Assembly (NCBI GenBank): GCA_037176725.1
Contig: JAZBRS010000076.1
Coordinates: 115,649,001 to 115,713,000, forward strand
Length of the DNA: 64,000 nucleotides
From: Posidonia oceanica
Lineage: Eukaryota; Streptophyta; Magnoliopsida; Alismatales; Posidoniaceae
Reading direction: 5' to 3'
Shown here: positions 41,314 to 53,834 of the stretch, one piece after another
Numbering within the stretch: the first letter of the stretch is position 1
Layout of the letters: every line of letters begins with the position of its first letter
Notes under the pieces: generated by a model
Told to the model about the DNA's origin: nothing
Seen by the model: only the letters and a program-made list of their open reading frames with translations
Database searches by the model: none
Position numbers and translations under genes: made by a program

Positions 41314-44300
41314 CTATGGCTCCACAATAACGCCAACCATGCTCTCTAAGGCCGCAGGGTCTATGGCTTGGGACACACGGGCAGCTTTAAACACTCGGAG
41401 AAAAGCCTTACGGTGTTCGGAAGAGGAGTGTATAAGGTCCCAAATGGATATATCGGCTTTAACCCTCCTAAGCTGGGAAGTGATGTCAGTTTTGTGGTGC
41501 GGCTTTCTGGCAGTAGGAGGGGGTGCTCTGGGAGTTGGCTCCGCCGAGCTAGGTGCAGGGGGTTGGCTTGATACTGGGGGTGCTGTGGGCTGGCTGACAG
41601 GTAGGGGTGCTACTGGCTGGCTTGCTGGTGGAGGTGCAGTGGGTGTTGGACGGCTGGGCCTTACCACCGGTGCTGCGGGCTGGTATACCCTCCTCGATCG
41701 TGTGACCTCTGCGCACGTTTCCGTGGCGTAGTCATAGGGCACGCGATAGGGGTCCCAGGTTAAATCAATAACCGTAGGGGCCCGTGCTTCGAGCACAAGA
41801 GGGGCTACCGAAGGGTTGGCTGGGTAATAGGGCAAAGGGTGCTGGTGCTGGTAGGTTACTGGAGATCCTGGCTGGGACCAGGCTAACAAGCTAACTGGGG
41901 GCCTACCTAAATAGGAGGCTGGGGTCTGGGCCTGAGGTCTGGCTTGAAGGTATACAGGGGCAGGGGCCTGAGGATGCATGGTAGGGTGAGCGGCGGAGCG
42001 CCCCGGCCTGGCACACGGTCGGATCATATGGACTCCCGACTTGGAGCCGGCAATGGCTGCACGGTACAGAGTTAGAGGGAAGGGCTTCGAGACATCATGA
42101 ATGAGCTCGGAGGGGTCTACCACAGACGTAGCAGGCCCGGAAGGGGAGAGAGAGTAGATTCCCGAGGTCCCCATGCCTCTCGGATTGGGATGTTCCGGGA
42201 GGGGCTGGTGGACAATGCTAGGATGAGGGGGTGCTAATGCTGATGCAGGGGCTAATGCTGATGGAGGAACAGAAGAAGGTGCCTTGTGCGTGTGGATCGA
42301 GATCGTTCCCAACTCGATCAGATTCTGGATGGCGTCCCGTATAGTGAGGCAACTGTTCGTCGAGTGCCCAGGGGCTTGATGAAAGTCGCAGAAAAGGTGC
42401 GCCTTATGTCAATGCGGAAGTGGATTTGGCAAAGGGCGCGCCACGGGAAACCTCAGAAATGTCGCAACCTTGGGGAGGATGGCGGTTAGCGGCTCCACCA
42501 ATGGGGTGAATTGACGTCGTGTATGCCTTGGCCCCTAGGATTGCGCTTGCTGGACCGGTGCGGTAGGATACATCGGTTGGGCGGTGGTGGTGATTTGTGG
42601 TGTGGGAGGTGCTCTAGGTGCTGGTGCATACATTACTTGATGCGGGGGCGGTCGAACCGCCAGCTGAATAGGCACAGGCGCGGGGTCGACGTAGGCAACA
42701 GCGAGCTTCGACAAGTCCTTCTTCTTGGGCTGGTTGCTGGTACCACTGCTGTTGCTACTGGTATTGCTGCTGGTGTTGTTGCTGTTGCTACTGGCGGTGG
42801 CCTGCTTGGCAAACACAGAGAGCGCCGGGAAGTTGCCACTCCATAGTGAACTCTCCACGCGGGTGCCAACTCGGATTAGTGCAGAAAAGGTTGTGACAGG
42901 TTGAATGCTGAGCAGAGCCCCGACAGCAGGCTACGCACCCCCGATCACAATCTCGAGGGACTCCTCATTAGAGGGTCTGTCTCGAACCTACGAAGCGAGT
43001 GCGCACCAGCGGCCGACATACTCCCCGAACGGCTCGCTGGGGTTTTGCTTTAATGCGACCAGGTCCGCGCGCTTAGGGACCACGTCCAAGTTGAAGGAGT
43101 ATTGTCCCAGGAATGCCTGGCTGAGGTCATTCCACGTCTTGATGCTGGCCATATCAAGTGAGGTGAACCACTTGAGCGTAGGGCCACTTAGACTTTTCTG
43201 GAACAAGTGGATTAGAAACCTCTCGTCAACCTGGAGCTGAGCGAGATCTCCACAGTATACCTTCAGGTGTGTAATTGGGCAGCCTCTACCATTGTATGTT
43301 TCAAATACCGGGATGCGGAAATTCAGGGGGAGTACCGCCTCTGGGAAGTAACAGAGATCCCAGAACTAGTAAGACTGGTGGTCTGTACCCTGCACTTGTC
43401 AAAGTGCTTTCTCCAGGACGGCGAACCTGTCGTCGTTAGAGTCTGGAGCTGCTGCCAAAGGAGGTGGTACAGCAGGGGCAGGGGCCACATACGCCGCGTA
43501 AGATGCACCGAGGTGCTCCTCTGGGTCAACCATCACCTCGCCTGGTGGAGCGACGGGATGGGCGGTGTATCCGTGCGGGTGTGTCGTGTGTGCAGGCATG
43601 TATGCTGCGGTGGGGTATTGCTGATGCAGGGGGTATGTATAACTAGCATGCTGAGCAGTAGGTGATGCAGAGTGCTGGAGCATCAGTTGCTGCACCAGCA
43701 CGGTGCCGGGCTGCGAGCCAGAGGGATGCTGCGCTCTGATCAGTTCTACAGACTGACCACCAAGTGCCAGAGGAGGATGCTGTGCTTGGTGTTGTGCATA
43801 TCCAGGAGGCGGAAGCTGGGCCCCCATCGCCTGAGCAGTGAGTAGCCGAGGCGGTGGTCTGGGCGGGGGAGCAGAAGGGAATGCCTACGACGCGAGAGCA
43901 GGTCGCAGCGGAGCCTCGGGAGTAGCAGGAACAAATGAAGGGCGGAGAGATAGAGCCATGCCCTGCAGTCTCTGGGCAGTCTCCATCAGCTGCTGATACT
44001 GCATCTCAGGGGACCCGTCAGTAGGTATGCTGAGTTGCAGGATCGGTGGAGGACCAGAATCAAGCGGCTGGGACACAGATTATCCAAGAGGCGGAGGTCC
44101 TAAGGCGTAATTCGCCACAGCAGGGTGAGTGCCAAAAGTGACATCACCCTCGGGAGGAGGAGTCAGCGGTGTCTCCAGAGCACGGGCGGCGGTTACTAAG
44201 ACAGTCTCGGCAACCGGGTCCGGCAGAGCCTACCACTGCCCCACAGAATAAGAAGGCGGCAACTGTACCAGAGAAGGAGACACTGGCACAGAAGGAGTCA

Positions 44301-44379
44301 ATGCAGGAGCCGAAGGGACCAAAAGAGGGGCCACCTCTGGGGCAACAGGGACCTGGGAGTCACCAACAAATAGGTCCAT
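41314..44379 (-). pseudogene. Element 3 gag
   Basis: Starts at ATG 44379. Pro/Gln-rich N-terminal part with QLSIPTDGSPEMQYQQLMET. The capsid region is in one frame with the protease: SLSGPTLKWFTSLDMASIKT, WNDLSQAFLGQYSFNLD. Nucleocapsid zinc knuckle CDFHQAPGHSTNSC (C-x2-H-x4-H-x4-C, the second Cys replaced by His). The C-terminal segment is Pro-rich (SQPTAPPVSSQPPAP) and ends WDLIHSSSEHRKAFLRV just before the protease. About ten in-frame stops, no frameshift: CGA to TGA at 43399, CAG to TAG at 42988, TAG at 42535. Confidence 0.8.
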
Positions 44380-45537
44380 CACTGACCAAGAACGGGTGAT
44401 CACAGGGCTACGGGCAGGAGCAAGGGGGTGAATCCTAGGAGGAGCTATGTTCGCTAAAGCGAAGTAGCTCAGAAGGAGGGATGATCAGAAGCAAGGGTCG
44501 CAGTAGGGGCGTCAGCAAAAGACGGCACTCAAGCTCCAGCTAAGGAACTCGCTGACAGACCGCTGCACGAAAAGCAAACAAAATCAAGGGATTAGAACCT
44601 GAAAGTAAAAGCAGATGTGTTAGTGCATGATATGAATGCAGATGTATGCTTTCTAGCATGCTCTCCCTCACCAATCTTGGGTGTCCTAGTAGGCTATCTA
44701 CTTTGGACACTCAGGGGTGTATGGGTCACCGACTCACGCTAGAAAAAAGCAGGTCCCATGTCTTAAACCCGGCCCAAAGCTCAGGTGGTGATGTAGTGGT
44801 GCATAGGTGGCCTTGACCCTGCCAGAAGCATGGGTGGTACCCTCTACTAACACGGACGCGGCCCCCTGACAAGGGGGGATAGACCGATCTACTTATGCTA
44901 CGCCAAAGCGCTGGGGGCAAGAGACAGGGACTATCCTTCTCAAACTATAGGTGGACTCAGATGAGAAGAATGCATGCCCTATATGATGCTTTATGCAAAT
45001 GCTTCGCGTTTTATCTTGCGTATTTTATTAACTCAAGGGGGTGCAGGTGTGTTTGCAGTCTCTAGTTGCTCCTAAAAGTTCTTTTTACTTGCCGTTTTTA
45101 CTTAGCCATGGGGATGCAATCAGTTTCTAATTGTCCTTAGGCTTAATGCAAAAGGGGAAGAAAATCACCCAGATATGGCAAGCAGACAACATACATCACA
45201 GCAAAAGGCATGGGCATGGCATGTGTATGTGTGTGTGAGCATGATAGTGAAAGAAAAAACATTTATCATGACAAAAAGCAGGTATGCATAGCATGTGTAG
45301 GTGCAGTGACATTGCATTGGTGTAAAAGAAAGTATTCATCATTCAAAAGGCATGCATGGTGTGCCAAGCAAGTATTTAGACATGTGATGCAAACAAATGA
45401 AGCAGCGCAGGCAATCATGGCATAAAGCAGGTAAATAAACAAGCAAGCAGGTAAGCAAGTAAAGCAGGCAGAAGCAAAAGGCAAGCAAAATACCAAAGCA
45501 AGAGGCGAGAAGGCCAAGGCGAAAGCCGGAGTACTGC
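44380..45537 (-). other. Element 3 leader between PBS and gag
   Basis: Non-coding; matches 48859-49985 of element 2 in reverse. Contains words such as AGGTAAGCAAGTAAAGC near 45450 and a GAGCATGCTAG block near 44655. No ORF conserved between the two copies. Confidence 0.7.
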
Positions 45538-45555
45538 TTCCCTGCGGAGTCACCA
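45538..45555 (-). promoter_or_regulatory. Element 3 primer binding site (degenerate tRNA-Arg type)
   Basis: Minus strand TGGTGACTCCGCAGGGAA, one base after the LTR end; three differences from the PBS of element 2. Confidence 0.85.
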
Positions 45556-45556
45556 C

Positions 45557-48500
45557 TGTAGTAATCCTGAATTCCGATCGTCCATGCACATTACCAAAGC
45601 TTGAGTGCACCGATCAAAATAGGCTCACTATATGCGACCAAATCTGAGGGAAGAACTCGACTCAAAAATGCTGGCAAAAGAAAAGAAAAGAAATGATAAG
45701 ACAATTCGAAGTCGCCATCGGGCCTATTGAATTGGAAGACGAGGAAAACCAGGGGTTAAGCATGAAAAGACATGCAAAACCAGATGCAAGGAGGGCAAAA
45801 GGGTGCAATGCTAATCTAAGCTATGCTATGCTATGTTGTGCTATGCTATGCTATGACTCATGCCTAGGATAAAGGAAAGGTCGATGCGAGCCAAGAGAAA
45901 GGGCAAGGACTCCTGTTACGCACGGGGAAGGTGTTAGGCACCCCGATACGTCCGAGAGTCGGTCTTTCTTAGGCAATCTCGCGCTCATGCAGGGAATTGC
46001 TAGCCTAATACCTAAATGCCATAAATGCTTACCTACTATGCATTGGAAATAAATGTGCTATCTATGTGCTCAGCCATGCTGCAAGTGTTCCGTACTAGGC
46101 GGACCCTGGTTCATGAGAACTCCTAAGCAGTAAGCATCACAGCCCTATATGCAGATGCCAGCGAGAAAGCAAGACTGTGGGAAAACCAAGCAATGCAAGC
46201 AACATGCAAGCGATAAAGCAAAGTAGGTGCGGAAAACGGTGCAAAAATGCAGAAAACAATGCAAAGGGGCGCAGGAAACCATGCAGTAGAGCGAAAAATG
46301 GTGCAAAATGCAGAAAACAGGGCAAAGTGCGAAAAACGAGGCAAAGCAGGGTGCAAAATCAAAACAAATGGTGGGCAACATGCATTGGGGTTGCGGCAAG
46401 CCAAAAAAGCAAAAAAGTGCAGAAAACAGCGAACGAAGCGAAATCGGCACTCTAAAATGGCTGTCAGCCATCTACAAGTATTGGACGCTAGCAACACCAA
46501 CGTCCAACGTTGGACACTAGCATTGCTGGCATCCAACACCTACTAGAGGCAAACAGCATGTAGATTTTGGAAATCCATGCATTCTAACTATATGGATGCA
46601 ATACAGATGCAAAAATGCAACTAAATGGGTACAAGACATGCAGATCTAACCTAACAGAAGATTAGAGGAGGGGTCAGAGCAAGGAGCATGCTAGAATCCA
46701 AGATTAAAGCAAGCAGGTTGTTGGACACCTGTAGGCTAGGCGTCCAACGTTAGACGCCAAAGTGGCTGGCGTCCAACATAGGCCAGAAGACAGAGGAGAG
46801 AAAAGAAGCATACAAAAGCAAAATAAAAATGGGTGCATCTACTTGGGCTTCTGGAGATGAGCATGGGGCAAACAAGCAGACATGGGAAGCATAAAAGATT
46901 CAATCGGACCTTACGTGTGTTAAGTGCTAGGTCAAAGACACAACCAAGTCGTTCGACGCGAGCTAGGCCAGTGTCCAATGTTGGACGCCAGCTCTAGCAG
47001 CGTACAACGCCCTGGGAGGCACAACACACAAAGAAACATGCATAAAATAGCAAAATAATCCACTGAAATTAAAGAACAGTTGCTACTGAGGCTAGACATG
47101 CATAAGAACACAGGAGAAAAGCAAACAAGCAAGATCAGGGCATTATGCAAGCCAGAGCCAGGACGTTGGACGCTAGAGCCAGCAACGTCCAACGTTGGAC
47201 GCTGAAGATTCTGGCGTCTAACGACCCAGACATGCAGACTCACTTGGTCTAAAGGGGGAGCTCAGCTCTACCCCTCCTATATGCATGCAAACATAATAGA
47301 GGCATATAAGAGCTAACTGGAACATGCACAACAAACATGGCAAGCAATTAAACTGAGAAAAAAAGGTAAAGAGGAAGCATGCATAAGAACATAAACTTAA
47401 AACTTGCAAAAGGGAATGAGCAACTTAAAGAAATCTTAGCAAACCTAAGCATGGTTGCCATAGGGGCCAGGCATCTCTAAGTAAGCATGGATCACAAAAT
47501 AATATCAGAAATATGCATGATGTAGGCATAACAGAAATGCAAGGCAAGCAGATATATTGGACGCTAGGTAAACCAGTGTCCAACGTTGGACGCAGCTCAC
47601 ACTAGTGTCCAACGCAGGCAGGAGGCAGATGGATCATTAAGCATCCAAAAAGGCTTCAAACAAGCATGGGATAAACTAGTAAACATGGCATAACATCAGA
47701 GAGCATTAAAGGAGGTATATGGCATATATTTGCAAAGAAGCATGCAAAGACAAAGCATGGAAAGCATCAAAACCAGAGCAAAGCAAAGGGGAGTGTTGGA
47801 CGCCGGCCTATGCGTCCAACATGGCAATCTCCTCTGGTGCGTCCAACACACTGAACTCTCTCTTGGACGTGAATCATGTCCAAAAGGAGTCAAACAAATT
47901 GCAAAATGGTAAGGAGATGCTCTACTATGCATGCAAGACTACAGGGGATGGAAAACTAACCGTTGGAAGGCCTGGAACGGCGGCTCCACCAAGCTTGCCG
48001 AAGTTGCAGGTATGCTGACAGCAGCGACTTCAGCGAGGTCGTCTGAGCTGCTCGAAGCACCAGAGGAGGTCGCGAGGCATCGAGGACGGAGTAGGGAGTC
48101 GCTTCTACGCTCTGGAGGTCACCAATTCTCTCTCAGCTCTGTATGGTGACCGTGGCAAAGGCTGGAAGTTGCGGTTTTGTGCAAAGTGGCATGGGTTCTA
48201 GTGCTTGGCAGGGGTGTTGCAGGCCGAATTCTGGCATTGGCAGGTCGTGGCAGGTGCAGATGAGAGTGGGAAAGCCATGTGGATTGTTAGAGGAGGGCGT
48301 GGGCATTGGCAGAAGGCCGGCGAGGGTGAGGCGGTGGCTGACACGGGCGGCAGAAGTCAGCCATGTCAGTGAGGGCTTAGAGAGCTGGTTTTGGGCTGAT
48401 TTGGAGAAGATGGGTAGTTACTGGAGTTTGGAAGGTAGTGGATGGCGTGGAACGAAGGAAGGGACGGGTAGTAAGTGCGCGGAGGCACGGGATTGGACGG

Positions 48501-48853
48501 CTGGTGAGCTGGAGGGGGTGGAGTAGCCGTTGCTGCCCTCGAGTTGTTGGATGCCAGACCAGAGGGCATCCAACGTTCGACGCTAGCACAGGCCGCGTCC
48601 AACGTTGGACGCTGCCTATTCCAGCGTCCAACACACTCAGGTGGCATAAGCTGCAAATGGGCTTGGGCTTAGGCCTAGAAGTGTTGTAAAAGATGCAAAG
48701 AGGCTTGGTAAAGGCTTCTAGGGTTTGGGGCAAGGTTTTGGGTTTGGTTTTGGGCTAGAAAATGGGTTAGAAAAGGGGATGCCATTCCGGAGTCCACACG
48801 AGCCTGCAAAAGAGAACAACCAACTTCCTGGCTGTCAGAATGGGGTGTCTACA
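45557..48853 (-). repeat. LTR C: 5' LTR of element 3
   Basis: TGTAGTAATCCTGAATT at the left, GGGGTGTCTACA at the right; 3297 bp. Same landmarks as LTR B. Lacks a ~23-bp stretch present in LTR B near 28180 and retains a palindrome hairpin lost from LTR B. Confidence 0.95.
46480..48640 (-). repeat. Palindrome units in LTR C (7 sites)
   Basis: Units near 46483, 46720, 46960, 47163, 47556, 47793 and 48545. The last has three hairpins instead of two. The unit at 47793 is rearranged relative to LTR B: the central GCGTCCAACGTTGGACGC is lost and GCGTCCAACATGGC substituted. Confidence 0.9.
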
Positions 48854-48858
48854 TTCTC
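48854..48858. repeat. Target-site duplication TTCTC, right copy (element 3)
   Basis: Matches 26542-26546; element 2 leader resumes here. Confidence 0.92.
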
Positions 48859-49985
48859 GTCGCTTGCTTTTGTGTTTTGCTTGCCTTTTGCTTCCGCTTG
48901 CCTAACTTGCTTACCTGCTTGCTTGTTTATTTACCTACTTTTTGCTATGATTGCTTGCGCTGCTTTATTTACTTGCATCACATGTCTAAATACTTGCTTG
49001 GCACACCAAGCATGCCTTTTGAATGATGAATGCTTCCTTTTACACCAATGCAATGCCACTGCACCTGCTGATGCTATGCATACCTGCTTTTTGCTATGAT
49101 AAGTGTTTTTTCCTTCACTATCATGCTCACAGCACTAGCACATACCATGCACATGCCTTCTGCAATGATTTGTGATGCTTGCTTGCCATGTTTGGGTGAT
49201 TTTCTTCCCTTTTGCATTAATCCTAAGGACAATTAGAGACTGATTGCTTCCCCTATGGCTAATTACAAACAACAAGTAAAAAGAACCTCTAGGAGCAACT
49301 AGAGACTGCAACACACCTGCACCCCCTTGAGTTAATAAAATACGCAAGATAAAACGTGAAGCATTTGCATAAAGCATCATATAGGGCATGCATTCTTCTC
49401 ATCTGAGTTCACCTACAGTCTGAGAAGGATAGTCCTGGTCTCTTGCCCCCAACGATTTGGCATGGTGTAAGTAGATCAGTCTGTCCCCCCCTTGTCAGGG
49501 GGTCATGTCGGTGTTAGTAGAGGATACCACCCATGCTTCTGGTAGGGTCAAGGCCACCTACGCACCACTACATCACCACCTGAGCTTTGGGCCGGGATTA
49601 AGACGTGGGACCTGCTTTTTCTAGCCTGAGTCGACAACCCGTACACCCATGAGCGTTCGAAGTAGACTGCCTACTAGGACACCCTAGATTGGTGAGGGAG
49701 AGCATGCTAGAAAGCATACATCTACATTCATGTCATACATCAAAGCACTTGCATTTTTACTTTCGGGTTCTAATCCCTTGTTATTTGTTTGCCTTTCGCA
49801 CAGAGGTCAGTCAGCGAGTTCTTTTGTTGGAGCTTGAGTGCCTTCTCTTACTGACGCCCCTGCTACGACCCCTGCTTCCGATCATCCTCCTTCCAAGCAA
49901 CTTCACTTTAGCAAACATAGCTACTCCTAGGATTCGCCCTCTTGCCCCCTCTCGTAGCCTTGTGATCACCCGTTCTTGGTCAGCG
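48859..49985 (+). other. Element 2 leader between PBS and gag
   Basis: Non-coding, C/T-rich GCTTGCTTGCC-like words at the start, then a block with GGTGAGGGAGAGCATGCTAG near 49693 that leads into gag. The same landmarks occur in reverse in element 3. No ORF supported. Confidence 0.7.
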
Positions 49986-52900
49986 ATGGCCCAGTTTGTT
50001 GGTGATTCCTTGGTCCCTATTGCCCACGAGGTGGCCCCACTTTCGGTCCCTTCGGCTCCCACATTGACCCCCTCCATGCCAGCGTCTCCTTCTCTGGTAC
50101 AGCTGCCTCCCCCTATTCTATGGGGCAGTGGCAGGCTCCACCGGACCCGGTTGCCGAGACTGTCTTGGTAACCGCCGCCTGCGCTCCAGAGACACCACTG
50201 ACTCCTCCTTCCCAGGGTAATGTCACTTTTGACACCCACCATGCTGTGGCAAATCTTGCCTTAGGACCTCCGCCTTATGGACAATCTGTGTCCCAACCGC
50301 TTGATTCTACTCCCCCACCGATCCTACAACTCAGCATACCTACTGACGGGTCTCCTGAGATGCAGTATCAGCAGCTGATGGAGACTGCCCAGAGACTGCA
50401 GGGCATGGCTCTATCTCTTTGCCCTTCATTCACTCCTGTCGCTCCCGAGGCTTCGCTGTGACCTGCTCTCGCATCACAAGCATTCCCTTCTGCCCCTCTG
50501 CCCAGACCACCGCCTCAGCTACTCACTGCTCAGGCGATGGGGGCGCAGCTTCCGCCTCCTGCATATGCACAACACCCTGCACAGCATCCTCCTCTGGCAC
50601 ATGGTGGTCAGTCCTTGGGACTGGTCAGAGCACAGCATCCCTCTGGCCTGCAGCCCGGCACCATGCTGGTGCAGCAGCTAATGCTCCAGCACTCTGCATC
50701 ACCTATTACTCAGCATGCTAATTATTCCTAGCCCCTGCATCAGCATTACCCTACCCCAGCATACATGCCAGCACATACAACCCTCTGCACAGATACGCTG
50801 CCCATCCCCTTGCTCCACCAGGCGATGTGATGGTAGACCCAGAGGAGCACCTTGGTGTGTCCTATGTGGCGTATGTGGCCCCTGCCCTTGCTATACCACC
50901 TCCTTTGGCAGCCACTCCAGTATCTAATAATGACAGATTCGCCATTCTGGAGAAAGCGCTTCGACAAGTGCAAGGTACAGACCACCAGTCTTACCAGTTC
51001 CAGGACCTCTATTACTTCCCAGAGGTGGTGCTCCCACCGAAGTTCCGCATCCCGGTCTTTGAAAAATATAATGGTAGAGGCTGTCCAATAGCACACCGGA
51101 AGGCATACTGCGAAGATCTCGCTCAACTCCTGGCTAACGAGAGGTTGCTAATCCACTTGTTCTGGAAAAGTCTAAGTGGCCCTGCGCTCAAGTTGTTCAC
51201 CTCACTTGATATGGCTAGCATCAAGACGTGGAGCGACCTCAGCCAGGCGTTCCTGGGACAATATTCCTTCAACCTGGACCTGGTCCCTAAGCACACGGAC
51301 CTGGTCGCAAAAAGTAGAACCACGGCAAGCCGTTTGGGGAGTATGTCGGCTGCTGGCGTGCACTCGCTTTGCAGGTTCGAGATGGACCCTCTGATGAGGA
51401 GTCCCTCGAGATTGTGATCGGGGGTGCGCAGCCCACTGTCAGGGCTCTACTCAGCATTCAACCTGTCACAACCTTCACTGCACCAATTCAGGCTGGCACC
51501 CGTGTGGAGAGTTCGCTACGAAGTCTCAACTTCCCGGCACTCTCTGCGTTTGCCAAGCAGGCCACCACTAGCGGCAATAGCAACAACACCAGCAGCAACA
51601 CCAGTAGCAACAGCAGTGGTACCACCAGCTGCCGGCCTAAGAAGAAGGACTCCCTAAAACCTGCTGTTGCCTACGTCGACCCCTCGCCCGTGCCTGTTCA
51701 GCTAGCAGTTCGGCCTCCCCCGAATCAAGTAGTATACGCACCAGCACCTAGAGCACCCCCCACACCACAAATCACTACCACCGCCCAACCAGTGTATCCT
51801 GCTGCACCGGTCCGGCAAGTGCAGCCCTAGGGTCAAAGGCGACAGCGGTGTCAATTCACCCCACTAGTGGAGCTCTTAAGCGCCGTCCTCCCCAAGGTTG
51901 CGACATTTCTGAGGTTTCCCGAGGCTCGCCCACTGCCAAATCTACTTCCGCATTAGCATAAGGCACACCTTTTTTGCGACTTTCATCGAGTCGTAGGGCA
52001 CTCGACGAACAGTTACCTCACTTTGCGGGACGCCATTCAGAACTTGATCGAATCGGGAACGATTACGATCCACACGCATGAGGCACCTTCATCTGCTCCT
52101 TCATCAACATCAGCCCCTGCACAAGCATTAGCACCCCCTCATCCCAACATCGTCCACCAGCCCCTCCCGGAGCATCCCAATTCGGAAGGCACGGGGACCT
52201 TGGGAATCTATTCTCTCTCCCCCTCTAGGCTTGCTACGTCTGTGGTAGACCCCTCCGAGCTCATTCATGATGTCTCAGAGCCCTTTCCTCTATCTCTTTA
52301 TCGTGTAGCTATTGCCGGCTCTGAGTCGGGAGTCCATATGATCTAACCACGTGCCAGGCCAGGGCGCTCCGCCGCTCGCCCTACCTTGCATCCTCAGGCC
52401 CCTGCCCCTGTACACCTTCAAGCCAGACCGTAGGGCCAAACCCCTGCCTCCTATTTAGGTGGGCCCCCAGTCAGCCTGTTAGCTAGGTCTTAGCCAGGGC
52501 CCCCAGCAGCCTACCAGCACCAGTACCCTTCGCCCTATCACTCAGTCAACCCTCCTGTAGCCCCTCTTGTGCTCGCAGCACAGGTCCCTACGGTTATTGA
52601 CTTAACCTAGGACCCCCATCGCGTGCCCTACAACTACGCCATGGAAACGTGCGTAGAAGTCACGCGATCAAGGAGGGTATACCAGCCCGCAGCACCAGTG
52701 GTAAGGCCCAACCGTCCAGCACCCGCTGCACCCCCACCAGCAAGCCAGCCAGTAGCACCCCTAGCAATTAGCCAGCCCGCAGCACCCCCAGCATCAAGCC
52801 AACCCCTTGCACCTAGCCCGGTAGAGCCAACCCCCAAAGCATCTTCTCCTATCACCAGAAAGCCGCACCACAAAACTGACATTACCTCCCAGCTTAGGAG

Positions 52901-53040
52901 GGTTAAAGTAGATATTTCCATTTGGGACCTTATACACTCCTCTTCTGAACACCGTGAGGCTTTTCTCCGAGTGTTCCAAGCAGCCCGTGTGTCCCAAGCC
53001 ATAGAGTCCGCGGCCCTGGAAAGCATGGTTGGCGTCATCA
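49986..53040 (+). pseudogene. Element 2 gag
   Basis: ATG at 49986 (MAQFVGDSLVPIA), matching the gag start of element 3. Pro/Gln-rich N-terminus, then a capsid region in a different frame (50827-51310): LANERLLIHLFWKSLSGPAL, IKTWSDLSQAFLGQYSFNLD. Frames change at about 50120, 50800 and 51310. From 51310 on the frame stays that of pol. The knuckle at 51975-52016 is C-x2-H-x4-H-x4-Y, so the last zinc ligand is lost (TGC to TAC). A TAG at 51828-51830 lies at a position that is also TAG in element 3. Confidence 0.8.
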
Positions 53041-53834
53041 CGGAGCCTCAGATCATCTCTTTCACGAGCGATGAGTTGCCTTCGGTGGGGAATAATCATA
53101 AACAACCCTTGTTTTTCACGGTGCAATACAAAAGCTTTCGCATTCCCCTATCGTTGGTTGATAACGGGTCAGGCCTTAATGTCTGTCCATTGCGCACTGC
53201 ACCCAGGCTCGGATTCAAAGCCGAGGATATCACATCGCCGATAAGGGGAATGACAGCTTTTGACAACACTCACCATGATGCTCTAGGGATTCTGATTATT
53301 CCTCTTATGATTGGCCCGGTCACGTTCGATGTAGAATTCTACATTGTTGACTTGGAGCCTAACTTTAACTTCCTGCTTGGGCGCCCTTAGCTCCACAAGC
53401 ATCAGGTCATCCCCTCGACCCTCCACTGTCTGATCAAGTTTCGCCACGGCGACGATGTTATCGTTGTAATGGCAGAAAACTTCGAAATGGAGCGGATCGA
53501 GGCGGTTGCACCTATCTCTTCGCAGACTATCCCTTTTGACCCTGAGCTTTCAGCTGCCTTGTATCGAGTTAATCGATGTGAGTCGGTTAGCTTTGTACCT
53601 GATCTTGAACGTGTCAACTCCTTGGTCATTCATAGCAACCCCTTTTGGATGGTCGAAAATGTTTGTCATAGGTGGGGCTATGTCAAGGGAACACCGCTCG
53701 GGCAATATGGCCAAGGAATCGTTGAGCCGATCAGAGCAACAGAGCAAAGACATTCTGAAGGTCTTAGATATGACTTACAGTCTAGCAAAGACAGATGCGT
53801 GCAGCTTAAGGATCAGAGGATGGCTATCCCGTAG
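53041..53834 (+). pseudogene. Element 2 aspartic protease and G-patch
   Basis: IPLSLVDNGSGLNVCPL with catalytic Asp at 53160-53162 (D-N-G-S), FDVEFYIVDLEPNFNFLLGR, then a TAG at 53388 where the second copy has Trp. G-patch at about 53670-53775: WGYVKGTPLGQYGQGIVEPI, with Arg replacing the last Gly of GLGY. Ends at TAG 53832-53834. Same frame as RT and integrase downstream. Confidence 0.85.

Larger units (their letters stand above)
26547..48853 (-). mobile_element. Element 3: complete giant Ogre-like element, - orientation (22.3 kb)
   Basis: Same family as element 2, opposite orientation. 5' LTR C (48853 to 45557), PBS, leader, gag, protease, G-patch, linker, RT, RNase H domains, integrase, extra ORF, hairpin array, PPT, 3' LTR B (29867 to 26547). 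Flanked by TTCTC on both sides. The interrupted sequence of element 2 (GGCCTTCTC before, then GTCGCTTGCTTTTG after) matches the uninterrupted leader of element 3 itself at 45520-45440, confirming the insertion. All ORFs carry nonsense codons or frameshifts. Confidence 0.95.
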
